Positions 1 through 8,621 of a stretch of 41,996 nucleotides of DNA are shown in pieces. Under the pieces are notes generated by a model, which searched no databases, was not told where the DNA came from, and saw only the letters and a program-made list of their open reading frames with translations. The DNA is taken from positions 1-41,996 of the forward strand of contig CALWQR010000008.1 of the NCBI GenBank assembly GCA_944383705.1, read 5' to 3'. The DNA is from an uncultured Clostridia bacterium. Its GTDB lineage: Bacteria; Bacillota; Clostridia; Oscillospirales; CAG-272. Positions within the stretch are counted from its first letter, which is position 1, and every line of letters begins with the position of its first letter. The position numbers and the translations under genes were made by a program.

Positions 1-80
1 GACGCTTTCCCTACGCTTTTCAACGGCTCCTTACAATTTCATCAGATTTTTTCTACCCCAACTATTGACAAAGAGCCGAA

Positions 81-132
81 AAAGCCCTGCCTGTGTGCGG
101 CTCCTGCAAGAGCCGCACACAGGCAGGGCTTT
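81..132 (-). terminator. Strong hairpin terminator after the polymerase/YolD operon
   Basis: A perfect 23-bp inverted repeat (81-103 pairs with 110-132) encloses a 6-nt loop. On the minus strand the stem is followed by TTTTT, as expected for a rho-independent terminator. It lies 5 nt past the stop codon of the YolD-like gene. Positions 1-80 hold nothing else I can support. Confidence 0.85.
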
Positions 133-137
133 CCGGT

Positions 138-575
138 TCAGGCGTCGGGCTCCAGGCGGATGTCCCGGATCTGCTCCAGCGGGAGCCTGGTTCTGTCGGC
201 CAGTACCAGGACGCCGGCGGGCAGGTCGAGCTCCCGGACGGTTCCGGTGACGCGGACATACGCGCCGCCGGACTTTTTTTCATCCGGCCGGAAGCAGGTA
301 ACGGTGGCCTTTGCGGGGCCGGTTGCCAGGCGCTCGGCCAGTGCCCGGAGACTGGCGTCCAGGGCGGCCGCGCGCTCCTCGGTCGGTTCCCTGCCCTCCT
401 CGGTCTCGGTAAGCCGGGCGGCCTCCTCCACCGCCGCCCCATAGCCCGTCAGGGCCGCAAACGGTGAAAACTGAGCGCCGCGCTCGACATTGCTCATGCG
501 CCGGCGGTTGGGGGAGACGTGGTGCGGCAGGTCGATGATGTCGTCATAATTGTGCAAATCAAACCGGTCGCTCAT
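138..575 (-). CDS. YolD-like protein, partner of the Y-family polymerase
   Basis: This 145-residue protein resembles the YolD-like family, small proteins commonly encoded directly after UmuC/DinB-type polymerases in Firmicutes. The N-terminus has the typical stretch with DDIIDLPHHVS and the QFSPFAALTGY motif (about residues 11-45). The C-terminal half has the motif DEKKSGGAYV and a small beta-rich domain. Its ATG overlaps the polymerase stop codon in an ATGA arrangement (572-575), so the two are translationally coupled. Its biochemical role is not established; a regulatory or accessory role in translesion synthesis is inferred from the fixed gene order. A strong terminator follows the stop. 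Confidence 0.8.
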   Translation of the reverse strand: MSDRFDLHNYDDIIDLPHHVSPNRRRMSNVERGAQFSPFAALTGYGAAVEEAARLTETEEGREPTEERAAALDASLRALAERLATGPAKATVTCFRPDEKKSGGAYVRVTGTVRELDLPAGVLVLADRTRLPLEQIRDIRLEPDA

Positions 576-2107
576 GCCTGATGCCCTCCGATCTTGCGGT
601 TGCGTTCCCTGCCGGTTGCGCCTTCCTCCAGGTTCATGCCCTTGAGGATTGCGTTTTTGCCGTGCTTCTTTTTGATGTCAATCATGGTCTTCTGAATCCT
701 TTTTTCGCGCTCCAGCGCCGCGGCCTCCGCGGCCTTTTTCTCGTCTCCGGCGGCCGACTCCGGCCCGTCAAACAGGCTCAGCTGCTCGTACCGGGCCGGC
801 TGCTCCTTTGCCTCGCTCTCCCGTACCACCCGCCCCGCAACCACATACATCCGCCGGACCAGCAGATGCGGGTCCACAATGCGGTTGTACAGCCCGGTTA
901 CCGCCTCCAGAATCAGGCGTGTGGAGGAGGTGTAGCGGCCGAGATTGGCCGTGCCGTGCGCGTGCTTGGGAATCCGGCGGCCGTAGCGGTCGGTTGTCAC
1001 CTCCCCCCGATAGGCGCCGGCACGTCCGGGATCGGTCAGATTTTCGGCGTCATAGCCCACGGTCAGCACAATCTGATCGGTCACCAGGCCCTTTTCCACC
1101 AGGTCCAGCACCAGAAAATCGGTCATTTCCCGGACAACCAGCCTGGCCTGCTCAAAGGAGTAAGGGCGCGGCAGCACCTGCCCGGAGCTGATGCTGTTGG
1201 CCTCCGGCCGGTAGGCCCGGATGTCGGCGATGGTGCAGGGCTCCCAGCCCCAGGCGTGGTCAATCAGCAGCTCGGCATTGACGCCGAACAGGCGGTAGAG
1301 CAGCGCCTCGTTGTAGTAGCCGTTGACATCGCCGGTGGAGCACTTGGCAATGTCCCCCATTGTGTAAATGCCTACCTTTTCCAGGCTGCGCGCATAGCCC
1401 GGGCCGACGCGCCAGAAATCGGTTATCGGCCGGTGGCGCCAGAGCTGCCGCCGGTAGGACATTTCGTCCAGTTCGGCAATCCGCACGCCGTCCGCATCGG
1501 GCTCGGCATGTTTGGCCACAATATCCATGGCCACCTTGCACAGGTACAGATTGGTGCCGACGCCGGCCGTAGCGGTGATGCCGGTGGTGCGCAGCACATC
1601 CCGGATCAGCATCCGGGCAAACCCGCGCCCGTCCAGCCCGCTCATCCGCAGATATCCGGTGGCGTCGATGAACACCTCGTCAATCGAATACACATGGATA
1701 TCCTCGGGCGCGACATGCTTCAGGTACACCTTGTAAATCATGGTGCTGTACTCCATGTAGTAGGCCATGCGGGGCGGGGCGACGATATAGTCGATTTCCA
1801 GCGCGGGGTTGCGGCGCAGCTCGTCCGCATCGCAGGACTTGCCGGTGAAGCGATGGCCGGGCGCTGCGCGCCGGCGCACGGCGTTGGCCTCGCGGACCTT
1901 TTGCACAACCTCAAACAGCCGCGCACGGCCGGGGATCCCGTAGGTCTTGAGCGCCGGGGAAACCGCCAGGCAGATGGTTTTTTGCGTGCGCGACGGGTCT
2001 GCCACCACCAGGTTTGCCGTCAGCGGGTCCAGGCCGCGCTCGTTGCACTCCACGGAGGCGTAAAAGGATTTCAGATCGATGGCGATATAGGTTTTGTTTT
2101 GGTTCAT
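572..2107 (-). CDS. Y-family translesion DNA polymerase (UmuC/DinB, UvrX-like)
   Basis: This 511-residue Y-family polymerase would copy past damaged template bases. The start at 2107 is chosen because AAAGGAGG lies just upstream and the protein then begins MNQNKTYIAIDLKSFYASVE, the usual N-terminal catalytic motif; the frame stays open further upstream but lacks family similarity. The catalytic Asp-Glu motif YSIDEVFIDAT is intact, followed by TAGVGTNLYLCKVAMD. A beta-clamp binding motif, QLSLF, sits near the C-terminus, and the tail ends with the NAILKGMNLEEGAT motif typical of the Firmicute UvrX/YqjW type. It overlaps the YolD-like gene by 4 nt and is divergent from a 77-residue gene. I saw no Gram-positive LexA box in the 114-nt upstream gap. 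Confidence 0.92.
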   Translation of the reverse strand: MNQNKTYIAIDLKSFYASVECNERGLDPLTANLVVADPSRTQKTICLAVSPALKTYGIPGRARLFEVVQKVREANAVRRRAAPGHRFTGKSCDADELRRNPALEIDYIVAPPRMAYYMEYSTMIYKVYLKHVAPEDIHVYSIDEVFIDATGYLRMSGLDGRGFARMLIRDVLRTTGITATAGVGTNLYLCKVAMDIVAKHAEPDADGVRIAELDEMSYRRQLWRHRPITDFWRVGPGYARSLEKVGIYTMGDIAKCSTGDVNGYYNEALLYRLFGVNAELLIDHAWGWEPCTIADIRAYRPEANSISSGQVLPRPYSFEQARLVVREMTDFLVLDLVEKGLVTDQIVLTVGYDAENLTDPGRAGAYRGEVTTDRYGRRIPKHAHGTANLGRYTSSTRLILEAVTGLYNRIVDPHLLVRRMYVVAGRVVRESEAKEQPARYEQLSLFDGPESAAGDEKKAAEAAALEREKRIQKTMIDIKKKHGKNAILKGMNLEEGATGRERNRKIGGHQA

Positions 2108-2221
2108 CCGGAGCCTCCTTTCATCTGTACAGGTCCAGAATACAGTCTGCGCACAACCAATCACTTCTATGACCGAATGATTCCCGGTCAAAATCCCGAT
2201 ACTATGCATTGAGGTGAGCGC

Positions 2222-2455
2222 ATGAGAAGAATTTTTGTGGGGGCAGTGGTCCGGTTTGACGCCGCAGGCAGCATCACCCCCATGCAGATTGTATGGAAGG
2301 ACGGGCGGGCCTACGGGATTGACCGCATTCTGCGGGCCCAGACAACCCCTTCCCTGCTCTGTGGCGCGGGCTATTTGTATCTGGTGCGGATACAGGGGCA
2401 GGAGCGGGAGCTGGGCTATGACGGGCGGCGGTGGTATATCCTCTCCCCCGACTGA
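2222..2455 (+). CDS. Small conserved-type protein divergent from the polymerase
   Basis: This 77-residue protein begins MRRIFVGAVVRFDAAG, after a GAGGTG ribosome binding site. It is predicted to be mostly beta strand, with motifs such as WKDGRAYGIDRIL, a central GAGYLYLVRI strand and a final RRWYIL. I recall similar short proteins encoded beside YolD/Y-polymerase cassettes in Clostridia, which raises confidence that it is real, but I know of no function. It is transcribed away from the polymerase from a shared 114-nt intergenic region. There is no signal peptide or membrane segment. Confidence 0.7.
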   Translation: MRRIFVGAVVRFDAAGSITPMQIVWKDGRAYGIDRILRAQTTPSLLCGAGYLYLVRIQGQERELGYDGRRWYILSPD

Positions 2456-2557
2456 CCGCACGCGCCGCCCCCGGGCAGCCGCAGAGCCATGCGGCACGGG
2501 CGCTGCGGAATGCATCCGCTGCCGGTCTCCCGGACGGCCGCCCCTGCCATGCCATGC

Positions 2558-2589
2558 AAAACGGGAACCCCCCTTGCGGGAGGTTCCCG
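2558..2589 (-). terminator. Rho-independent terminator of the sugar ABC operon
   Basis: On the minus strand a 12-bp stem (CGGGAACC arms extended by a run of C/G pairs, with one G-T wobble) closes a GCAA loop and is followed by TTTTGC. It lies just past the stop codon of the last permease gene (2598). The remaining gap back to the convergent 77-residue gene (2456-2557) shows nothing else. Confidence 0.8.
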
Positions 2590-2597
2590 AAGCGCAA

Positions 2598-3794
2598 TCA
2601 GTTCGCCAGACCCGATTGCTCGATGCCCTGCACCAGGAAGCGCTGGCAGAAGGCATATAGGATCACCAGCGGGAAGATAATCATCAGGCCGCAGGTGTTG
2701 CGGATAGCCGAGTAGTACAGATCCTGCCCCGCGTAATCCATTCGCAGCGAAGGCGGAATGGTACCCACCAATTTGACCAGCATGTTGGTGTCGGTTGTGA
2801 CAAAGAACAGGTTGGTGTAGAAATCGTCGGTCCATTGCCAGCAGAAGGCGAACAGGAACACGGTAATCAGCATGGGGATCGAAAGCGGGAGAATGATGCG
2901 ATAAAAGGTGCGCATCGTGCCCGAGCCGTCGATGTACGCCGACTCCTCCAGCTCATCCGGAATGCCCCGGAAGAACTGCCGCAGCAGGAAGATATACAGG
3001 CCGTTTTTGAAGGCCAGACCGCCCAGCGACAGCATCATCAGTGGGAAATAGGTGTTGATGAGGTTGATACCGTCCTCGCTCACATCCATCTCCAGCCACC
3101 AGGCCTCCCGCGCTACGCCGCGGACAATCTCCTCGTACTCGAAGAGCTGGATTTTGTCCGGCAGGATGTTCAGACTCTCAAAGAAGCCTGCCGTTGCGGG
3201 AAGTATGTCCTTGATGTTGTGGCCGAACAGCTCGATTCCGCCGCCCTTGAGCAGACGCACAATGCCGAGGATGTCAAAGTAGCGGAACTCCATGAACATG
3301 GAGAGCTGCAGCGTCTGGTGCGGCACAATCATGGTCAGCAGCACGAGCATGAACAGAATGCCGCGGCCGCGGAACTTGAATTTGGCAAAGCCGTAGCCGA
3401 TCAGCGCGCAGATGAAGGTCTGCAGAACGCCGCAAATCAGCGAGAGCGTAAAGGTGTTGCGCAGAGCCGACCAGTAGTTCAGCTCCTCGATGATCGCGCG
3501 GTAAATGTCCAGCGAGAAGTTCTTCGGAATCAGGCGGACGGTTACGTCCACAAAGTCATCCGGGCTCATCACCGAACCGGCGATTTTGCTGATGAAGGGA
3601 AACAGCACGATGTAGGAAATACCAATCATCAGCACCAGGCGGAAAATCCACCACACCACCTTGCCAAGGAAGTAAACCGAAAGATATTTTGCCTTGAGCC
3701 GTTCCTTCAGAGGGGTCCGTTCAAAATCCACCCGGATTTTGTTTTTGGATTCTCTGCGGACCATCGGCTTTTTCGGGGCTTGCTGTGCATCCAT
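2598..3794 (-). CDS. Carbohydrate ABC transporter permease, MalG-type (second pair)
   Basis: This 398-residue inner-membrane permease subunit carries the EAA-loop motif (EESAYIDGSGTMRTFYRIILP) through which such subunits contact the ATPase. The N-terminal membrane segment is near residue 50 (VVWWIFRLVLMIGISYIVLFPF). MalG-type proteins usually have about 280 residues. Here roughly 100 extra residues, containing GGGIELFGHNIKDIL and ESLNILPDKIQLFEYEEI, lie between membrane segments ahead of the EAA loop. The start is supported by AAAGGAGGT, and the gene follows its MalF-type partner by 17 nt. It is the last gene of the operon. The substrate is unknown; a plant or host polysaccharide breakdown product is a guess from the locus. 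Confidence 0.9.
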   Translation of the reverse strand: MDAQQAPKKPMVRRESKNKIRVDFERTPLKERLKAKYLSVYFLGKVVWWIFRLVLMIGISYIVLFPFISKIAGSVMSPDDFVDVTVRLIPKNFSLDIYRAIIEELNYWSALRNTFTLSLICGVLQTFICALIGYGFAKFKFRGRGILFMLVLLTMIVPHQTLQLSMFMEFRYFDILGIVRLLKGGGIELFGHNIKDILPATAGFFESLNILPDKIQLFEYEEIVRGVAREAWWLEMDVSEDGINLINTYFPLMMLSLGGLAFKNGLYIFLLRQFFRGIPDELEESAYIDGSGTMRTFYRIILPLSIPMLITVFLFAFCWQWTDDFYTNLFFVTTDTNMLVKLVGTIPPSLRMDYAGQDLYYSAIRNTCGLMIIFPLVILYAFCQRFLVQGIEQSGLAN

Positions 3795-3811
3795 TTTTCA
3801 TTTACCTCCTT

Positions 3812-4813
3812 TCAGTCGGACTTGCGCTGATAGAACACAAAGGCAGAAATCACACCGCCGACCGCAGCCACAATGGCAATGACGATCAGGAAGTAGACCC
3901 ACGCCATGGCCGAGCTGAGCACCTGCCCGTCGCCAGACGAGTAGGTTTCGGAGATGAACCGCATCACCGAATTGCTCTCTGCCGTGAACGAGTCGATAAT
4001 GGTGTAAATTCCGTTCACCAGAATCATGGGGGTAATCATCGGGAAGGTGATTTTCCAGAAGGTTTCCCACGAGGTGGCGCCGTCAATCTTGCAGGACTCA
4101 TAGATGGCGGGCGAAATGGATTGCAGCGCCGCCAGGAAGATCAGCATCTGCACGCCGGAGCGGTTGACGATATCGTAGATGTTGTTGATCATGTTCACCA
4201 CATATTCCACGATTCCCGAGCCGACCTTCATGTCTGCAAACAGCCTTTGCAGGTCCATGGAGGTGACAAGCTGGTCGGCAACGCTGCTTCCGCTGCCGTC
4301 GTCAATGCCCGAGGTATCCTCCATGCTCTCGCCCAGAATGTTCATGGCCTCAATGTTCTCCATGATACCGGTGGACAGGATAACCGGGATGAAGAAGATG
4401 GCACGGAACACACCGCGTCCCACCATTTTCTGGTTGAGCATCACGGCCATAAACAGCGAGAAGATGATGATGGCCGGAACGTCGAACAGCAGCTGTCCCA
4501 GACCCGATACCAGGGTCTGCGCGAAATCCGGGTCGACAAACAGGGCTTCCCGGTAGTTCTCCCACCCTACAAACTGCAGGGTGTAACCACCCCCGGCATC
4601 GCCGGGGATGATTTTGTTGAAGCTGAACACGATGGATTCAACAATCATCGGGAGATAGATGATGACAAAGCCGATGACGAACGGGAGGACGAATATCCAG
4701 CCCGAACGCGCCTTGCGCCGGTCAAGAGAGGCGATCTTGCGGCGCTTTTTCGGCGCCCCGGCCTCCGGTGCATCGACAACACCCGGTGTTGCTTGTTTCA
4801 TATCACTGGTCAT
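3812..4813 (-). CDS. Carbohydrate ABC transporter permease, MalF-type (second pair)
   Basis: This 333-residue permease subunit has a Lys/Arg-rich cytoplasmic N-terminus, a first membrane segment (SGWIFVLPFVIGFVIIYLPMIV), and the EAA motif ESCKIDGATSWETFWKITFP. About 60 residues (roughly 170-230, including LGESMEDTSGIDDGSGSS and MDLQRLFADMKVGSG) are inserted between membrane segments, where the first-pair counterpart at 11675-12622 has no such segment. The start follows GGGAGGAG; a second Met four residues in is possible. It lies 21 nt after the DUF5696 gene and 17 nt before its MalG-type partner, with which it should form a heterodimer. Confidence 0.9.
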   Translation of the reverse strand: MTSDMKQATPGVVDAPEAGAPKKRRKIASLDRRKARSGWIFVLPFVIGFVIIYLPMIVESIVFSFNKIIPGDAGGGYTLQFVGWENYREALFVDPDFAQTLVSGLGQLLFDVPAIIIFSLFMAVMLNQKMVGRGVFRAIFFIPVILSTGIMENIEAMNILGESMEDTSGIDDGSGSSVADQLVTSMDLQRLFADMKVGSGIVEYVVNMINNIYDIVNRSGVQMLIFLAALQSISPAIYESCKIDGATSWETFWKITFPMITPMILVNGIYTIIDSFTAESNSVMRFISETYSSGDGQVLSSAMAWVYFLIVIAIVAAVGGVISAFVFYQRKSD

Positions 4814-4834
4814 GTTGAAGGCTCCTCCCTTTCC

Positions 4835-7800
4835 TTAGTTCTGTACCGGCACAACCACATATCCGTTGGCGGCAACGGTATACACCACACCGCCGTAGGT
4901 CACGCGGACCGCGAAATTGTTGTAGTTGAGGATGAAGGTCTTGTAGGCCGTTTTGTGTCCGTTGGCGTCGATATCCCCGTAGGTGACCGATACCACCGAG
5001 TTGTCGGTGATGTAGTAGTCGGAGCCGGCCTGCTCCTCTTCCTCTTCCTCCACGGGGGCCTCCGGCTCGGGGACGTAAGCGCCCTCGGCCTTGATGGACT
5101 CCATGTCAAGGTCAACCGCAATGGCAGCGTCCGGGTTGGCCTCGTTGTGGGCCTCCACCAGCTCCAGAGCCTGGGCAACCAGCGCAGCCAGCGCGGCCTC
5201 CACATCGGCATCGGTGCCGGTCATTGCGGTATACGAGGCATCCTGTGCGGCGCGGCGCTCGGCCAGATAGGCCTTGGCGGCGTCCAGCTGACGGACGGCC
5301 TCCTGATACTGGTAATCAGCCGCGGTGCCCTCTTTGGCAGCACGGATCACTTCCAGCAGTTCCTCCAGCGTGGCAATGGTCTGGTCCGCCTGCTGGAACT
5401 GATACTCCAGCGTGGTGTAAGCAGTCCACAGCGCCACGGCCTGCGTCCGGAAGAGCGCAACGCTGTTCTGGCTGCAGGAGGTGCCAAGCGAATTCAGCTG
5501 ATTGTTGAGGGTGACAAACGCGCCCGAGAGCGTGTTGTCCAGATCGGTCACCTGCGCGAGAACCTCGGCAAGGGTGGCGTTGGCCTTTTGCAGCGCAATG
5601 CGCGCCTCGGCCACAGAGGCAATCTGGTTGACGGCCTCGTTCCATTCGTTCTCAATGGCGTCCTGCTCGGCCTTCTCCAGCTCATCCTGGATATCCTGCT
5701 CCAGCTCATCGGGGTCAAGCACGCGCTCGGTCAGGTACAGGTTGCCGTTGGAATCGGTGGCGTCATGATTGAGGAAGCGGTGATCCACAATCAGCTTGGT
5801 CTGCACATCCCGCAGCAGGCCGTTGAGCTCGTTGTAGTAGCCCGCAACGTCCTCGCGCCAGATGTCATAGCGGATAGAGTAGTACTGGCTGAGCAGCTCA
5901 TCCTCCTTCAGCTCCTCGGTGTTCTGGTAAGAGAGAATGAAGTACATCCCGGCGCCGTTCTCAATGGCCTTGAGGATGGCGTAATCGGTGTTCCCTTCCT
6001 CATTCAGCGCACCGCCCGCAAACTGCACATATCCGTGCAGCACCGCACCCAGGAAGGGCACCGAGCTGCTGGAGCGCACATAGCGGCTGGAATCCAGATC
6101 CATATTCAGGATGTGATCCACATATGCCCAGGAGTAGACGTTGCCGCCGTCGGTCATCAGCTGATAGCCGGCAGCCTTCAGGTCCTGGAAGGCCTTGACC
6201 GTGAACTCCTTGCTGTCCTCGCGGTTGAAGGGATCGTCCTCGTCAAAGTCCGAGTTCAGCGCGTTGCCGAGTGTGGAAACCGACATGGTCTGAATGTCGT
6301 AATCGCTGTAATTCTTGATGAGCTTTTCATAGAACTTGGAGTAGCGCGAGGGCGAGATGGCCAGCTGATAGAAGCTGACGTATTTCTGCTGCGTCGCGCT
6401 GTACTGCCGCAGCGAGGAATAGCGGTTGTCGATGGTGCGCACGGCGTCCTTTTTCAGGCTCAGCGCATCGAACAGCGAGTTCTCGCTGCAGTATGCAAAG
6501 TCGAAATCGGGATAAATGCCCATGTGCGAGCCGTCGTTCTGGGCATTGATTTCCTGCGACTGTGCAATCAGATCCCGGAAGCCCGACTTTCCGCCCACCT
6601 TGCTCTCCCACTTCAGGGAGGAGGGGATGGAGGAATACATGCCCCCGTTGGCAAAGCCGGTCAGCTTGAAGTTGATGTTCTTGGCGCCCAGCTCGGCCAG
6701 CTCGTTGTACATGGTCACCACGTCCTCAAACGTGGTCAGGGGGGTCATCACGGTCATGGGCAGCGTGGCGATGATCTGCTGGGTCTCCACCGCGCCGAAC
6801 ACCTCCATATACAGCGGGATGTCGGCCTCCACGTCCTGATCGGTCAGCCGGGTCAGGGTGCCGCTTTTGGCAAGATAATTGCGGTAGGCCTCGGCCATGC
6901 CCAGCCAGGTGGCCTCATAATAGCGGTAGCTGCTGTCCTCGGCCTGCTTGGCGGCACCGATCTTCTCGTCGCACAGCAGCTGGTAGTGGATGCGGATGTT
7001 GCCGGTGTACTTCCGGGGCGACACCACGGTCCAGGTGCTGCTGCTGGTAACCGAGATCGAGTCGGCAATGTCATAGCTGTCCTTGGGCTTGGGGTTGAAG
7101 TAGTTGCTCATGGTGGCGTAGTCGCTCAGGGCGCCGGCGAAATAGGTTTCGATCTCGCCCAGCGACTCGCCGGATTCGATGATGGCCACATAGCCCCGCT
7201 GATAGGAGCTTTCGGTCAGCGGCTTGGTCACCTCAATGGTCTGGTTGGCATCCAGGTCCTCGCCGGCCAGGAAGGCCTCGATCTCCTCCCGGGTTTTGAC
7301 GGTGTTGGAGACCACCATATTCGGTTTTTCGTCTACCTGGATGTTGCCCTCATCGTCCACAGTGGTCAGGGTGTAGCCATAGGAATAGAAGATCTCGGTG
7401 GCCACGGTGCCGTAGACCGGAACGCGGATGGGCTTTTGGTAGGTACCGGAAATCTCATGGTACGCATAGTCGATGCCGTAAATCTTGCCGCGGATGGTAT
7501 TGGTGCGGTTCAGATTGAAATCGAACAGCGAGCCCGAGCCGTCCGGGTAGAAGTTGTAGCCCTCATTCTTGGTGTTCCCTGCCCCCATGTAGGGGAGAAT
7601 GCTGATGCTCTCCAGCGTGTAGGAGGACATGTTGTACTGCAGGCCGTTGCAGGGCAGACGAACCGAGAGTCCGTCCTCGTCCAGCGAGTACTCCAGCGCC
7701 ATTTTGAACACGGGGTACTCATCGTCGGTGGCCTCGTAGCCGGTGGCCTCATGGTCGGCGTCCATCTGCTCGAAGGTGTAGTCCAGGCAGTAATCCTTGA

Positions 7801-8599
7801 TGTAGCCCTCCACCTTGTTGATTTCCACCGCCGATGCGTCCGAGGCAAACACGTAAATCGGGAATTCCTTGGTAATCGGGTAGGTATCATACATGGCGTC
7901 AATGGCGCCCTGGGTATCCTCCTTGGAGGGGTCCTTGAGCGAATAATAGGTCATGAACTGCCGGTAATAGAAATTGTCCTCGGGGTTGCCGCTGTTGGGC
8001 ACACCGCCCTCGATTTCCCCGTTGATGACAGCCTCAATCAGCGGCTGCTTGATCAGCTCGTCGAATACATCCGCCGGAATCCAGCGCGGCACCAGCTTGC
8101 GGAACTCCTGCTGACCGATGGTGTATTCCACGCGCACACCGCTTTTGATGCGCGAAACGCTGATCTGGTTCCGCATTGCGGCGTCCTGGAAGCTGTAAAG
8201 GTACTTTGTGGTACCGTTATCCACGTACTGTACAATGATCTGTGAGAGCAGCAGCTGCTCCTTGGTTCCGGTGGTGCCGTTGGTGGTCACCGAGCTGGAG
8301 CCCTTGGAGCTTGCCACGTCATACGGATTGGAAAACAGGCAGTTGCCGGTTGCGGTCTCTACCAGTGCAACCTCACCGCTCTGACTGTCCACATAGAACT
8401 GATATCCATAGTTCTCCAGCATCAGCTCCATGGTGGCCAGCTTTTCCTGCGGGTTGTTGAACACATTGTCCTTCAGATAATAGTTGGCAATGGTCTGCCC
8501 GTCAGTCTCCGCCGCGAACACCACCACATTGTTCAGGATGGATACCGAGCCCAGTACGAACAAGACAGCTAAGAGTGTCGAAAGCAATCTTTTTTTCAT
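4835..8599 (-). CDS. Large secreted DUF5696-type protein of the sugar locus
   Basis: This 1254-residue exported protein has a signal peptide (MKKRLLSTLLAVLFVLGSVS, cleavage probably after VVFA near residue 32). It resembles DUF5696 proteins, which often sit beside sugar ABC transporters in Clostridia and Paenibacillus; a TIM-barrel, glycosidase-like core is my inference. Residues about 950-1160 are helical and probably coiled coil, and an acidic EEEEEE stretch lies near 1185 before a short beta-rich end. There is no lipobox, sortase motif or C-terminal anchor. The start at 8599 follows GGAGGAAATGAT; a start ten codons upstream has no good binding site. A long open frame on the opposite strand here is an artefact of GC-rich codon use. 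Confidence 0.75.
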   Translation of the reverse strand: MKKRLLSTLLAVLFVLGSVSILNNVVVFAAETDGQTIANYYLKDNVFNNPQEKLATMELMLENYGYQFYVDSQSGEVALVETATGNCLFSNPYDVASSKGSSSVTTNGTTGTKEQLLLSQIIVQYVDNGTTKYLYSFQDAAMRNQISVSRIKSGVRVEYTIGQQEFRKLVPRWIPADVFDELIKQPLIEAVINGEIEGGVPNSGNPEDNFYYRQFMTYYSLKDPSKEDTQGAIDAMYDTYPITKEFPIYVFASDASAVEINKVEGYIKDYCLDYTFEQMDADHEATGYEATDDEYPVFKMALEYSLDEDGLSVRLPCNGLQYNMSSYTLESISILPYMGAGNTKNEGYNFYPDGSGSLFDFNLNRTNTIRGKIYGIDYAYHEISGTYQKPIRVPVYGTVATEIFYSYGYTLTTVDDEGNIQVDEKPNMVVSNTVKTREEIEAFLAGEDLDANQTIEVTKPLTESSYQRGYVAIIESGESLGEIETYFAGALSDYATMSNYFNPKPKDSYDIADSISVTSSSTWTVVSPRKYTGNIRIHYQLLCDEKIGAAKQAEDSSYRYYEATWLGMAEAYRNYLAKSGTLTRLTDQDVEADIPLYMEVFGAVETQQIIATLPMTVMTPLTTFEDVVTMYNELAELGAKNINFKLTGFANGGMYSSIPSSLKWESKVGGKSGFRDLIAQSQEINAQNDGSHMGIYPDFDFAYCSENSLFDALSLKKDAVRTIDNRYSSLRQYSATQQKYVSFYQLAISPSRYSKFYEKLIKNYSDYDIQTMSVSTLGNALNSDFDEDDPFNREDSKEFTVKAFQDLKAAGYQLMTDGGNVYSWAYVDHILNMDLDSSRYVRSSSSVPFLGAVLHGYVQFAGGALNEEGNTDYAILKAIENGAGMYFILSYQNTEELKEDELLSQYYSIRYDIWREDVAGYYNELNGLLRDVQTKLIVDHRFLNHDATDSNGNLYLTERVLDPDELEQDIQDELEKAEQDAIENEWNEAVNQIASVAEARIALQKANATLAEVLAQVTDLDNTLSGAFVTLNNQLNSLGTSCSQNSVALFRTQAVALWTAYTTLEYQFQQADQTIATLEELLEVIRAAKEGTAADYQYQEAVRQLDAAKAYLAERRAAQDASYTAMTGTDADVEAALAALVAQALELVEAHNEANPDAAIAVDLDMESIKAEGAYVPEPEAPVEEEEEEQAGSDYYITDNSVVSVTYGDIDANGHKTAYKTFILNYNNFAVRVTYGGVVYTVAANGYVVVPVQN

Positions 8600-8621
8600 A
8601 TCATTTCCTCCTCTCTGTCCG

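Noticed and set aside
2125..2145. LexA/SOS box upstream of the polymerase
   Set aside because: CTGTA-N11-TACAG has the wrong spacing for the E. coli box and does not fit the GAAC-N4-GTTC type used by Firmicutes.
3785..8245. 1486-codon plus-strand open frame
   Set aside because: It is antisense to the permease and DUF5696 genes, which have signal peptide, family motifs and ribosome binding sites; the antisense product is His/Val/Gly-rich with no domain and no start signal.
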